A DNA stretch of 64,000 nt from Nereocystis luetkeana (Eukaryota > Sar > Phaeophyceae > Laminariales > Laminariaceae), in the NCBI GenBank assembly GCA_031213475.1, contig JARUPZ010000023.1, forward strand, positions 6,466,157-6,530,156, written 5' to 3'. The notes under the pieces are model-generated. The model saw nothing but the letters and a program-made list of their open reading frames with translations. It made no database searches and was not told the origin of the DNA. Below are positions 34,557 to 45,290 of this stretch, piece after piece. Numbering within the stretch: position 1 is the stretch's first letter; every line of letters starts with the position of its first letter. A program made the translations under genes and the position numbers.

Positions 34557-36218
34557 CTCTCTCCGAAGTAATAGCCAGTGCTAGAGCGTGGAGTACTAGA
34601 ACAGATAGGAGGGACGGTGGTTCTCGATTGATAGCAGGCTCTCAGGTCGGAAACAGCCTCTGTGGACGTCACGGGCCGCCGAACACTGCTCAATGCGCAG
34701 GGAGGGGAGCCACACGACGACAGAGCCCTTCGCCAATGGATGAGGAAAGAAGATGCGCCCCTATCTCGCCACACGGTACACTTCCCGCTTGTGGCGGCGC
34801 TCAAAATCGGATAAGGCCTTCTAGCCCACTACCGCCGGGTGCGATACCGGGCTCCCGGGACTTGAACATGAGGTTTCGAGAAGCTTGTGTTGCAGAGGGG
34901 GGTTTTGTTCGGAGGGGGCCCACATCTACGAGGGGTCACAACAGGGCCGGCAGCGCTCAAACTTCGGATAAGGTCTGCTAGCCCACTACCGCCGGGTGCG
35001 ATACCAGGCCCCCGTTATTTGAACACGAGGTCCCAAGACGCCCGTCTTACAGCGGGGGGTTTTGTTCGGAGAGGGCCCACAACTACGAGGGGTCATAATA
35101 GGGGAGGCGGCGCTCAAAGCCGGATAAGGACTTCTAGCCCACTACCGCCGGGTGCGATACCAGGGACCCGGGATTTGAACCCGAGGTCTCCCGACGCTCG
35201 CCTTGCAGCGAGGAGTTTTCTTCGGAGAGGGCTCTCAGCTACGAGGGGTCACAATAGGGGAAGGGCAGCCCTCAACGCCGGTGCAACTCCTACGAGGGTA
35301 GGGTCTCCTCCCCCGATGGCGCTGGAGGCGACACCGGGCTCTCAGAACCTAAGAGCGGTCTGCCTTCCCCCCCGTCGGAGAGCAAGGAGTGGTCAGCACC
35401 GCCAAAGGCCCAGCGATCCAATGGATGTTGAACCCGTTCCGGAGGAGGCACTTCAGGGGGGAAATGAGACCACTACGGCGAGAGCTAGTTTGGGGGCGAG
35501 AGTAGGTGGGTCAACGCCAACAGAGAACAGGCGGGTAAACAGTGGACTCGGGAACTTCGCCCAGCCGGGGATGTTGAGGGGATCCACGCCGGAGAGGCAC
35601 CAACAGGGGTACTTCTCGCCCCGGGTCAGCAATAGTGCTCACAACACGGTGGGGCCTTCTCTGCAGATGGCACCGGGTGTGGCATCGAGCTCTCTGGACT
35701 CGAGCCCTGGGTCGCAGGATGAACGTCGTGGAGCGAGCAGCTTAACCCGGAGGGGGCTTTGGAGGAGGGGCACGCCCGCAAGGAGTCAGCAGGGGTGCCG
35801 TGCACTTCCCGTCGATAGTGTTGCTTAAAGTGGGGTGAGATCTTCTCCCCCACTACCGCCGGGTGCGGAACCGGGTTTCCGGGGCCTGAACCTGACGCCT
35901 CAAGACGCTCGTGTTGCGGCTGGGAGCCTTGTCCGGAGGGGGAGCTTGGGCGGACTCACATCTTTGAGGAGCCAGCTGGGGTGCGGGGCAGCTCTCGTCG
36001 ATGGTGGAGCTCACACTAGGGTAGGGCTTCCTCCTCCGCTGCCAATGGGGGCGGCACAGGGCTCTCAAGACCCAAGAGTGGTCGCCCCCCCCCCCCCCGT
36101 TCAAGAGGAGATATCGCACGAGGACGATGCACCTAGCACGGGGAGAGCTGGGGTAGAAGTGAGAGGGGGTCTCCATCACACCAATAGCGGTACCACGGTT
36201 GGAAGAGGTCCCAACTGA
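34553..36218 (+). pseudogene. Repetitive Pro/Gly/Arg-rich frames of retrotransposon complex 2
   Basis: Frames 34553-34981, 34887-35828 and 35835-36218 form one degraded reading path. Three units of about 52 residues contain SPLPPGAIPG, RDLN, ARLxAGxFVRRGP and TRGHNRG; a fourth, more diverged unit starts near 35840 (SPLPPGAEPG). One unit is 157 bp instead of 156, which moves the frame. No folded domain. Likely part of the same protein as the 74-residue repeats upstream. Confidence 0.4.
34822..35290 (+). repeat. Tandem repeats of about 156 bp
   Basis: TAGCCCACTACCGCCGGGTG recurs at 34822, 34979 and 35135 (periods 157 and 156 bp) and in a weaker form near 35847. The unit encodes about 52 residues. 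Confidence 0.88.
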
Positions 36219-36451
36219 GCGGCGGCGCAACTCGGACCGTCCGCAAGGGCGGTAACAACAATAGACGAACGGCGGCGGGCCACGACGAGAGTACCTGCAG
36301 AGGGCCTTATATCAACCAGGACAAGGGCTCGCACCCGGATAGCCGCTAGGGCCGTCGCACAATCATCGGAGGAGGAGGAAAGACGCCAACCTCCACCGAG
36401 TCGCTTCACGGATCCTCCCGTCAGCAGCCAACGACGACGCAGCTTACGTCA

Positions 36452-37317
36452 TTGATAACACTTTTGGAGCCGGCACCGTCGTCGCCGGAACCATCTCCGG
36501 ATACACCCCGTTCAGCACAGCGGGCGCGAGAAACTACGCAACCACCGACGGCAACGGGTGCGGGGACTCCCTTGACGACCCCCCTTCCGCTTGGGGTACC
36601 CGCCATGGAAGGTCGACGCCGTCGCCACCATCCCCGCCACCGCGTCTACCGACAACTACCCGTCCCTCGACAGACACACCACTTCTGACGCCGGACGTGA
36701 TCCTTGCGCTCGAATCGTCAATGCAGTCAGCGGCTAGAATGGCACAGTTGGCGCCACCAAGTTCATTACAACCGACGTGCGCATCGACACAGGGTGGAGG
36801 AAGTTCGGAACCCGCGCTGACGTCCGAACCACCGCCATCGCCACCACGGCCACCATTGCAGACGCCAGCAGAAAGAGGGCAGCCCCAGCAGGAGACTTCG
36901 GAAGACTGCTGCGTGTGCTACGAGGCCTTGGTGGCCCCGATGGTATATCTAAGGAACTGCCCTCATCGGCTGCACCTACCGTGCTACGCCGCACTTCGTG
37001 TTAGGGCAGGGGCCGACCTGCGCTGCCCGGCGTGTCGGGTGACCGTAACAATTGGCGCAGCCGACGGGATAGCATCCCGTCAGCACAGGGACGAGACTAT
37101 GGCAGAGGCCCTAGCGATCGCGCGGCAGGAGATACCGGCCGAGAGGGGAAGGGGGGCATCCACAAGAACCACAGGGGGCGAGAGGGGCGAAAGATTGATA
37201 TGTAGCATTTGCCATGGGCTGGTTGAGGAGACTGAGCGCGTACAGGTGTCCTGCTCGTGCGACGTGCATTGTCGCTGCGCTTTAGGCTTTTGCGAGGACG
37301 CAATCCCTCGAGCCTGA
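36452..37317 (+). pseudogene. Double RING-type zinc-finger segment, retrotransposon complex 2
   Basis: The frame 36697-37317 contains a complete RING-H2-like set: CCVC at 36908-36919, then NCPHRLHLPC, then CPAC near 37027, with spacings C-x2-C, C-x-H-x2-H-x2-C and C-x2-C. About 60 residues later a second cluster starts ICSICHGL and continues SCSCDVHCRC. RING folds bind two zincs and often support E3 ubiquitin ligase activity or simple protein/RNA contact; which applies here is unknown. The frame stops at 37317 and the following finger needs another frame, so the chain is broken by mutations. The upstream frame 36452-36688 is Pro/Thr-rich linker. Confidence 0.6.
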
Positions 37318-37380
37318 TTCATCGGCGAGGCACGCCAAGTCACGTGCCCGAACCTCGCCCTACACGAAGTTCAACAAGAG

Positions 37381-38326
37381 GTGGACCTCCACCCCCTCCT
37401 GCAACAGATTCGTACTATTGGCAGGTCGGCGGACACGCAGGACGAACGCGATTTAGTGAACAGGGCCACCGTTGCCGAGAACCGCCTTCGGAGCAGGACC
37501 CACATTGTGCCGGAAAGGGTGGACTGGACACTGACGCCACAGCGCGAGACGAGGAGAACCTCTCTTGGGACTGGCGTAGCACGATTCCACAACCGTATGC
37601 GCTATGTGGGGTCTGCGACAGGACTATGTAAGACGACGAGAGGTTCTCTTTCCCCGGTTGGCTCGTCCACAGGAGATGTACCGTTGAAAGCGTAGAGGGA
37701 GCAGGCAATAGGCGAAACGACCGGTTTGGGGTGGCCATTCGGGAAGGAACAGGACCGTCGCGTCGGAGAACGTTCCTCCTCACGGAAATTCTGCCGAGGA
37801 TCCATCTGAGGTACGACCACGCTTCCGATCGGGGAGCCTATCAACAGCGTCAGTTGGAAATCCTATGGCGATCGGTGATCTCGGGTGTGGAGGAGGTCAC
37901 AAGCCAGGACGAAGGCCGCCAGCAAGTACAAGGAGGGAGGGGAGATGACGCCGAAGCATCGTGCACCTATTGCGGCCAGGTTCTAGGTGACTCTGCTGGA
38001 GAGTCGTGGGGCAGCCACGTGCGAGTGCCTATCCCGTGCGCCCACGGAGGGTTTGTGCATGCACGCTGCATGCTGGACCGGGCAGATCGCATCGCGAGAG
38101 GGCATGCCGACCCGAGGTCCTGCGTAGTGTTCCAGGCGGCGTGGCCGGAGGGGGGCAGGCCACCCCACCCGGCGGAACTTGCCAGAGGGCTGCCCATGTC
38201 CGAGCAGGGGGGAGGTGGGCGGCGGTGAGTAGTGCCCTGCAGTTCGCCGCCCTCCTTGAGCGGAGTGACCTCAGCGCGGAGTCAGTGATTCCCGTCTCCC
38301 ATGGCGGGCTGTGCACCCTCGTGTAG
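37381..38326 (+). pseudogene. Third and fourth RING-like fingers, retrotransposon complex 2
   Basis: Frames 37381-37695, 37257-37631 and 37731-38228 must be combined. One finger remnant reads CGVCDRTM, stop, then a FPGWLVHRRC half. The next reads CTYCGQVL, then PCAHGGFVHARC, then RGHADPRSC, followed by VVF where the inverted copy has VEC, so the last Cys of the set is lost. After position 38228 the sequence continues in another frame (SALQFAALLE), matching GALQLAELLEEE in the inverted block. The finger is clearly homologous to the one in retrotransposon copy 1 and to the one on the minus strand at 40150-40300. Confidence 0.55.
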
Positions 38327-38679
38327 CGCAAATGAGTTGTGCGTGTGACCCACTCCTTCGAATAGCTTCCGCCACACACCGCGCGTTCACAACGTGCTGG
38401 TTTCCTCACGGCAGCCCTACCACTCGGTACCCCCGAGCAGCTGCCGCTCGGCATCCCCGCACATCACGCCGTCTTGACTGGTGTCAATGGATGCACGGAG
38501 TCGCCCTACGCTCCCCGATGCTGATCCTCCCCCCTCGCTACCTTCTCCTTCCCTGGGGAGTTCTCTCTCTTCGCCACCTCCCCCTCTCGATCCAGGATCC
38601 GCACGAAGCTCGCTGCCCCTCTCGATCCGGGCGTCGAGGGCGACTCGCTGCCCCCTCTCGGTTCAGGAGCCGAGGATGG

Positions 38680-40828
38680 CTAACTGCCGCCGGGTCGAGG
38701 GATTCTTCCCCGGTTCGTGACGGCCTCTCTCCCAGTGCTTGTCGCTCGTGACCCCCTCCTAGACCCACGCGGTCGACCTCGTCCGCCTCCTGTGCCCCCC
38801 CCCTCCCTGGCTGCGCTACCAGGTTCGGAGGAAGTATTCCCAGCTGTTGCTGGGGTGGCGCCGGATGGTGTCAGGGGGACCCCCAAGGGTCCTGATGGCG
38901 TGACATCCCTGTCTCTGGCTGTTTGAAGGTTTGCCATGGCTACTACAGCAGCATTTCTCTGATCCACCTGCCCCCTTATCCGCGAGTCGCCCTCCGACGC
39001 CAGAGCTTCTCCTCCCGGCGGTGTCGTTTCGGCCGCCGGGGGCAGAGGCCGCGCAGCACTTGGACAGGAACCTCCAACATTTGCCTCCATTCCACCTTGG
39101 CCGCCCTCGCGCGAGGGCGATTGGCTTCCAGTTGACCTAGGGGACGCTGCCGCCGCAGATGTTACAGAGACGGTACTGGGCCTTGCCTGAGGGATCTCCA
39201 CTTGTCCCGCTAGCACGGCATCCCTACCCCCCTCGGTGTGACGGCCTTCTACGGCACTCCTAGCAGCGCCTCCCTGCTCCACCTGCCCCCTAGTTTGCGG
39301 ACCACTCTCCGCCGCCGGGACCGTTCCCTCCGTTGTGAACACCGCCGCCGTCGGAAAAGGAGGCAAATCGTCCCCAGCCTCCAACGCATTTTGGGCCCGG
39401 GGGCCCACTCTGCCGTCGGAAAAGGAGGTAGCGCATCACCTCCTTCCCACACGTTTAGTACCCCGAGGGTGCACCTGGCAGGGCTGTGCTGGATGTTGTC
39501 CGGGGGGTCCCCACTTGTCCCACTGACGTAGCGTCCCTATTCCCCGCGGCCTGACGGTTCTCTGTGGCATTTCCAGCAGTGCCGCCCAGATCGTTATGCC
39601 CCCCTATTAAGGGCTCGCTCTCCAGCGCCTGGCCCGCCCCTCCTGACGTGTCTGCCACTGCCGTCGGAAAAGGAGGCACCACGTCACCTGCCTCCAATGC
39701 ATTTCGGACACCGAGGGTCCACCTAGTCAGGCGCTCCTCCCATTCGGCATGGAGGCCTGCCAGAAACTCTTGGGCTTGTGGTGAGATGTAGATCCTCCGG
39801 TTTGGGAGTCGGAGCATGGTATTCCGAGGTCGGATGGCGTGCGCGGCAAAACGCTCACGGTAGTCGGCGGCGGCCGCTTGCCATTCCCTCGTGCGGGGGA
39901 AGTCGAGGAAAGCCGCTCGAGGTATGCCCAGGGCATCGCTGAACAGGGAGCACAGCCAGAACGAAGAGGTTGGGCTCCTTCTATGGATCCTCTCCATGTG
40001 CTCGAACGTGTGGTTATGACCAGTCGTCACATAACTGGCCGGTACCAGCTGGGTGCCCTCCTCCTCAAGAAGTTCGGCGAGCTGCAGGGCACCTCCTACG
40101 GCCACCTTCCCCCCGGCCGTGGTCTGGGAAGGTCCTCAGTTAATTCTGCCGGATGGGGAGGTCGGGTTCTTACCGGCCATTCAGAGCCACACTCGACGCA
40201 TGGCCGCGGGTCTGTGTGCCCACATGCGAGGCGTTCCGCACGATCCAGCATGCAGCCGGCGTGTACCAACTGTCCGTTGTCATGGTCACAAGTGATGGTT
40301 GTCCTCAGATGGTCGACCTCTGGATTCCTATCCGAGTTTTCTATGTCCTCACCGCAATAGATACATAGGCCTACTAGCGCGGTGTACCTTGTGATCTCTC
40401 GGCTCTCTGTCGAACCTGGAGCGGCACCTCTCTCTCCAGGCTGCCCCCTTGCTAACCGGTCGTCCCCCTGCGCCGAGTCCGTTCGCTCCGGTGGGGCCGC
40501 CACCGTCGTCGGAAAAGGAGGCAGCGCGTCACCTGTCTCCAGCGCCCTTTGGACACCGAGGATCCACCTCGTCAGTCGTTCCTCCCATTCGGCGTCAAGG
40601 CCCGCCAAATACTCTTGGACATGAGGTCCAATGTAGAGCCTCCGGTTTGGGAGTCGGAATAATACGTCCTGGGGTCGGATGCCGTACGCGGCGAACAGCT
40701 TACGATAGTGGGCGGCCGCCGCTTCCCATTCCCTCGTTCGGGGGAAATCGAGGTAGGCCTGTTGCGGTAGATCCAGCGCATCGCTGAAAAGGGAGCACAA
40801 CACGAACGAAGAGGTTGGGCTCCTCCCC
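38680..40828 (-). pseudogene. Inverted block encoding RING-like finger and tandem RT-element ORF segments
   Basis: On the minus strand, frames 40803-40096, 40105-39455 and 39408-38680 read almost continuously; the first joins the second by a one-base slip at 40100. A segment of about 95 residues (CSLFSDAL, YLDFPRTREW, RLPNRR, AEWEERLTRW, ALETGDALPPFPT) occurs twice, at 40500-40800 and 39660-39950. The short ALEAGDxLPPFPT tail recurs again near 39380. Between the two copies lies CIYCGEDIE, CDHDNGQLVHAGC and CVECGSEWP, a complete RING-like finger homologous to the + strand finger at 37960-38140. The block ends about ten bases before homology to retrotransposon copy 1 resumes on the + strand, so it separates the 5' and 3' parts of complex 2. 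Confidence 0.55.
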
Positions 40829-40929
40829 AGGGTCAGGCTGATCCTGGACTCCGTGATACGGTCGCAGGACTTGGAGGAAGGCCGGACAGCAACTACGATG
40901 AACGGAGGGAAGAGCTTTGCTACCTGTGG

Positions 40930-41630
40930 GGCCAGAATTCGTCAGGAATAGCAGGGCCACTGGATGATTTTTCTCTCGAGCATCTCCAACAACGTTTCAT
41001 CACCGTTGTTAAGGTGCAGCCGGGGCTAGCTACTGTCCACGCCAAGCTTCTCGCCCACGTGCTCGGTCTCCTGAACCACGCCCTCGGAGCGCATCGGCCA
41101 AACAGACACTCCGAGACGCCGAGTTCGCTCCTGAGGGCCATCAAGCTGTGGTACATAGTACCAGCACTGCTACACACTCGCAGGACAGCCGCGTGAAGCG
41201 ACGCGAGAGATTCGCGTCCGTCGAACGTGGTGACATCACGCTTATTCTCCCGTGGTTGATGGAGTAAACCAGTCGAGCATCGACACGGCGCTGGGGTCCA
41301 ATCTACGAAGCCACAGACGCGGCCAAGTACGAGAGAGCGTCGTCAGCCTGTCGCCACTCGGGCGGGGTGTCAGTGGCAGCACGCGGTCTCCTCGCAGAAG
41401 CGCGAGCGCCCGGCGACGAGGTGACATGGGAGCGGGTGAAAGCCAAATTCCCGGGGGAAGACCATGCCTCCATCTCCGAGTCGGCAGTGGCGGCGCTGGC
41501 AGCAAGTTCCACGGAACCGGAGGAAGGGAGTGTTCCCAACTGGCGTCCAGAGCAAGAGTTCGATTCGCAGGTGACCCTCGACGTCATCCACTCCCCACTC
41601 CCGAAATGCGTCATCAGGCGCGGGGAGTGA
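40930..41630 (+). pseudogene. RT-proximal region, retrotransposon copy 2
   Basis: Reading: GPLDDFSLEHLQQRF, then VHAKLLAHVLGLLNHALG, ending TRRTAA with a stop at 41194, then another frame 41367-41630 with SVAARGLLAEARAPGDEV, KAKFPGEDHASISE and NWRPEQEFDSQ. The same blocks, also broken, occur in copy 1 at 915-1600 (KFPPEDHA, PWRPDDEY). Probably linker before the RT fingers; no enzymatic motif. Confidence 0.6.
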
Positions 41631-42597
41631 CGGTCTACGCTTCTCACACCTGCAGTCGATCATCAGGACCGGCTTCGGTCGCGAGAAGTTTGGAGCTAGC
41701 ATCGAGGCCCTTTGGAGGTGGATCTTCGACGACCGCGGTGCATTCCCGCCGGAATTCAGGCAGCTCTTCTTGCAGTCCAACCTCACTGCCTTGGGGAAAA
41801 AATGTCGCCCCGTATGTGTAGGTATGACATGGAGATGTCTTCTCGCAGCTGGGACGCGGCAGTGGCGGCCACGGCTGGGAAATATTAATCGTGAGGCAAG
41901 GCAGTTTGGGGTAGGGGTTCGAGGGGGGGTGGAGCTGGTGGCTCTACGCGCCCTTGTGCACCATGAGGCAAGAAACTGGCTCATCCTAACTGACTGTTCC
42001 AACGCCTTCAATACTGTAAAGCGGACGGCAGTACTTGCCGAGGCGGCCACTTGCATGCCCGCGCTCACGCCGTTCATTGCTAAATGCTACGGCGAGAGGC
42101 CCGCCCCTAAGTTCTTCCAGATGGATTCGGGGGAGCGGCGTAAAACCGACTGTTCCAGTGGAGTGCAGCAAGGGGATGCCATGGGCCCGGCGCTGTTCTG
42201 CATGCCACTGCTGCCAATACTCAAGCGGGTCCGTGAGGAGTTCGAACCCCGCGGTGTTGAAGCCTTTGCCTACTTCGATGATATCAGCATCGGTATGTCA
42301 GAGATCACACCGGATACGGTGAGAGTAGTGGCCTTTCTCCAGCACGAGCTGTGCGAAATAGGCATTGCCGTTAACCCCAGAAAAACGGTTGCCTTGCCTC
42401 CAAAAGGGCATGTGCCTACGTCGGAAGAGATAGCACTTCTGGGGGGCATCGGTGTTCGCATTGCGGAAGGGGGTGGGGTAAAGGTGGTTGGCGTGCCCAT
42501 AGGCGCTGACGCATTCGCGGTGAACAGTGCCGTGGAGAAAGTCCGAGATGGGGGAGCAGAGCAACTCGCGAGCACCCTGCCGCGTATGCCGGGCTAA
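41601..42597 (+). pseudogene. Reverse transcriptase, retrotransposon copy 2 (catalytic residues intact)
   Basis: One open frame from about 41601 (DGLRFSHLQSIIRTGFG) to a stop at 42595-42597. Motif A LTDCSNAFNTV has its Asp at 41992-41994, motif B is SSGVQQGDAMG (about 42154-42186) and motif C AYFDDISIG has YFDD at 42271-42282. Downstream FLQHELCEIGIAVNPRKT and VVGVPIGADAF match LINE thumb-proximal sequence. The enzyme would copy element RNA from a nicked target site. The stop after LPRMPG is premature relative to copy 1, where the aligned frame continues (LANMPDKDAAALI). The RT core alone could still fold, but the domain is disconnected from its endonuclease. Confidence 0.88.
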
Positions 42598-42656
42598 CAG
42601 TCGGCGAACCTCATCGCAATTCAATGGTGTAGCGGACCTCATACATTGAGCGGGTA

Positions 42657-43532
42657 TTGGACCCGAAGCTGTCACTACCCGCGTGTCAGCGGGCAGACAC
42701 TAGCGCAGTGTGGATGCTCGAGCGCCTTCTCGAGCTTCCGGGGACAGCGGACGAATCGCCGTTCTTTGCGGACGGATGCCCGGCGAACCAGTTGACGCTA
42801 CAGCCCCACCAGAAGGCGCAGGCGAGCCTCTCCACAGGGGCCGGGGGGGTTGGACTGTCATCGGCTGAATCGAGGAGAATGTCAGCGTCCATCGGGAGCT
42901 TAGTGGCGATGCCGGTGCCAGAGGTCCTCGCTGACCTCTCCGGTCCATTGGGGGAAAAAGTCCGAAGGGAGTTGCCCAATTCGGACCTCGTTCGCCGCAT
43001 ATGGAGCAGCGTCAGGGACCTTCGCGATATCCATGGGGTATCGGAGGAGGCAATGGCAAACGTGATCCCGGAAAGCTGGCGGAACAGGGCGTTCCGCGCA
43101 AAAGAGAAAGGAGGCTCAGAACAGTATGATGTGGAGGTACTGCCGGCACATGACTCCCTAACGATCAGCTCCCACAAGGCGCAGCACAGGCTGGGGCAGC
43201 AGATCAACCGGGTACGGTACCAACGGTACGTTGCTTCTCTGGACCAGCTCCCCGAGGTAGCAGGCCCGTCGGATCGGAACGACGTGTTCGGGGGGATCGA
43301 AACCAGAGGTATTGCCAAGGCTCGGCCACGTAGCCTATCGGAACCAGGCGCTGTCGCCTGTTCGGGTGCAAGGCCTGTGGACACGGCACGTATTATACCG
43401 GCTTCGGAGTTCGTGTCTATGGGACGGCGCTTCCTGGGAATGGAGGAGCCCATAGCGGCGAGGTGCCCCTGCTGCGAAGCGACGGATGTCACCACACGTC
43501 ACGCGCGCACATGCCACCGAGCAGGCGCGTAG
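42657..43532 (+). pseudogene. Post-RT region and CCHC knuckle, retrotransposon copy 2
   Basis: Frame of 291 codons. LPACQRADTSAVWMLERLL is followed by GGVGLSSAESRRMSASIGS, which matches copy 1 just before 2821. The zinc knuckle CPCCEATDVTTRHARTC lies at 43463-43513, with the same CPCC...RHAR-x-C arrangement as copy 1. A TAG stop follows immediately (43531) where copy 1 continues with VNQHQPLVHAMS; the same residues (VYQHQPLVHALS) are visible after the stop, so it is a nonsense mutation. Confidence 0.75.
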
Positions 43533-43608
43533 GTTTACCAGCATCAGCCGCTAGTCCACGCGCTGTCTCGCACCTTCAAGCGGTTGCCCATCCGCCATCA
43601 AAATTTAA

Positions 43609-44169
43609 ATGGAAAGCGGGGCACCCTTCAACGCCGACAGAAACCTCCGCATGGATATATTGATCGAGAGGGGAGGCCTCCGAGACGCTACGTCGTCAGA
43701 GTACCGCAACAAGGCGATACTCCTCGACATCACGCATGCAGATCCCCATGCGAGGGCCCACATGCGGGCTGGCAGCGCTGATCGAGACGGATCAGCCGCC
43801 TCTACTTCTGAGGCGCGAAAGCGCAACCACTACGCTCGTGCAGGACAAGTGTCCTTCGACGAGCGCAGCCATAAACTTGTCACCCTCGCGGTGGAAAGCT
43901 TTGGACGCCTCGGGAAGGAAGGGAGCGATTTCATCGACCAGCTGGCGGCGAGCATCGTTGGAGGAACGGACGGGGGATCTTTAGAAAGAAAAGGGGTTTG
44001 TAACGAGCATCTTTTCCAGGTCATATGGGTGACCACCCATGTCGCGATCTCGCGCAGAGTGCACCGATATAAGCTCGCCCTGCGAGACCGCCAGGCCGCC
44101 AGGGGGAGAAGGGAGGAGGAGGGAGGACTAGTTCCCATGGCGTGGGGGTGGAATGTAGATGCGGAGTAG
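43609..44169 (+). pseudogene. Restriction-like endonuclease region, retrotransposon copy 2
   Basis: Frame of 186 codons collinear with copy 1 residues after the knuckle. NLRMDILIERGG (about 43644) supplies the first Asp and ILLDITHADPHA (about 43714) the second, in the PD...D/E spacing of R2-type endonucleases. Then come FDERSHKLVTLAVESFG and FIDQLAASIVGG and a C-terminal tail ending MAWGWNVDAE. This tail is lost by frameshift in copy 1. A frame break near 43600 separates it from the knuckle. Confidence 0.72.
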
Positions 44170-44426
44170 GACACATGGCGTATAGATACATAGTAGGTAA
44201 ATTATCTAGGTAAATGGTGGTGGTGCGTATCCAAGTGAGTATACGCAGGGAAGGAGAATTGGTTGGATGAAGTTAGTGGTACATTCGACGAATTATGTCA
44301 GCTTTTTCATTTTGAATGAATAACGCCCTGCACATTGTCAGAAGGCAAGTAATAAAAATAATAAAAATAAATCGAGGGGACTAGGTGGGAAGAATATTCA
44401 ATACTTCACCAGTCGGGATGAGGTAA

Positions 44427-44820
44427 TTGTAGGGAAATGTAGACTAAAAATGTTACGTAACAAACGCTACTCTCGACTTTAAGGCTTATAAACTCGCTTT
44501 CCACCACATTCTCCCTCTCACTACACCTGACTTATCTCTTCTTCTTGCGAGTAAGTCAGGAACCCCGATGAGACTCTGAGCATCCAAGTTCTACCTACGA
44601 CTTTTCGGTACTGAACTCAGCCATGCAGCATGCAATGATCGCATTGCTCTCATCGTTCCTTCCTGGGTGTTTTCTGAAGTTGTCGAGTTTTACAGGTTCT
44701 TGAAGATGTCATGAGATATCCCCCACTTTTCCCCTTTTTTCGGGGGATGACGGCGAGAATCGAGCCACGGAGTCGGACCCCGCTCTTCAGAATCTCTCAC
44801 ACCCTGCCTGCGACGCCATT
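44427..44820 (-). repeat. SINE-like unit A, copy 1 (tRNA-headed)
   Basis: Read on the minus strand, the unit starts with a tRNA-like head (44820-44750): TGGCGTCGCAGGCAGGG as A box, GTGGCTCGATTCTC as B box. A pyrimidine/purine hairpin-like CCCCCGAAAAAAGGGG follows, then a body ending near 44427. The same body words (TACAGGTTCTTGAA, GCAATGATCGCATTGC, AGTCAGGAACCCCGATGAGA) recur in copies 2 and 3. No protein frame. Confidence 0.75.
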
Positions 44821-44838
44821 TATATTAATTAGTACGAG

Positions 44839-45290
44839 TATAGGGAAATGTAGACTGAAAATGTTTCGTAACAAACGCTGCTCGAATTTAAGGTTTATAA
44901 ACTCGCTTTCCACCACATGATTGTATGGAATGTAGACTAAAAATGTTACGTAACAAACGCTACTCGAATTTAACGCTTCTAAACTCGCTTTCCACCACAT
45001 TCTCCCTCACTAAACCTGCCTTATCTCTTCTTGCGATTAAGCCAGGAACCCCGATGAGACTCTGAGTATCCAAGTTTTACCTCCGGCTTTTCGGTACCGG
45101 ACTCAGTATGCAATGATCGCATTGCTCTCATCGTTCCTTTCTGGGTGTTTTGCAAGTGAAAGAGTTTTACAGGTTCTTGAACATGAGATATTCCCCTTTT
45201 TTCCCTTTTTTTTCGGGGAATGAAGGCGAGAGGATCGAACCACGGACCTCGCTCTCCAAAACCTCACACGCTGCCTGCGACGCCATTGTA
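44839..45290 (-). repeat. SINE-like unit A, copy 2 plus partial unit
   Basis: The tRNA-like head is at 45287-45221 on the minus strand: A box TGGCGTCGCAGGCAGCG, B box GTGGTTCGATCCTC. The body runs to about 44926. The extra piece 44839-44925 repeats the distal end of the unit (GGGAAATGTAGACTGAAAATG ... CGCTTTCCACCACATG), so the distal ends are doubled. Confidence 0.75.

Larger units (their letters stand above)
40838..44350 (+). mobile_element. R2-like non-LTR retrotransposon, copy 2, RT/endonuclease part
   Basis: Homology with copy 1 starts at GGTCAGGCTGATCCTGGACT (QADPGL), runs through LDDFSLEHLQQRF, RT, knuckle and endonuclease, and ends at the shared 3' sequence CACATTGTC, GA, GGCAAGT before an AATAAAAATAATAAAAATAA tail (44350-44370). 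This copy keeps the YFDD box but has frame breaks near 41240, 41600, 42597, 43531 and 43600, so it is also inactive as written. Sequences upstream to about 32.7 kb look like its displaced 5' half. Confidence 0.85.

Noticed and set aside
35165..35195. tRNA T-arm-like sequence in the 156-bp repeat (GGATTTGAACCCGAGG)
   Set aside because: Only one of the units keeps it, there is no matching A box or acceptor stem, and the segment is part of an open coding repeat.
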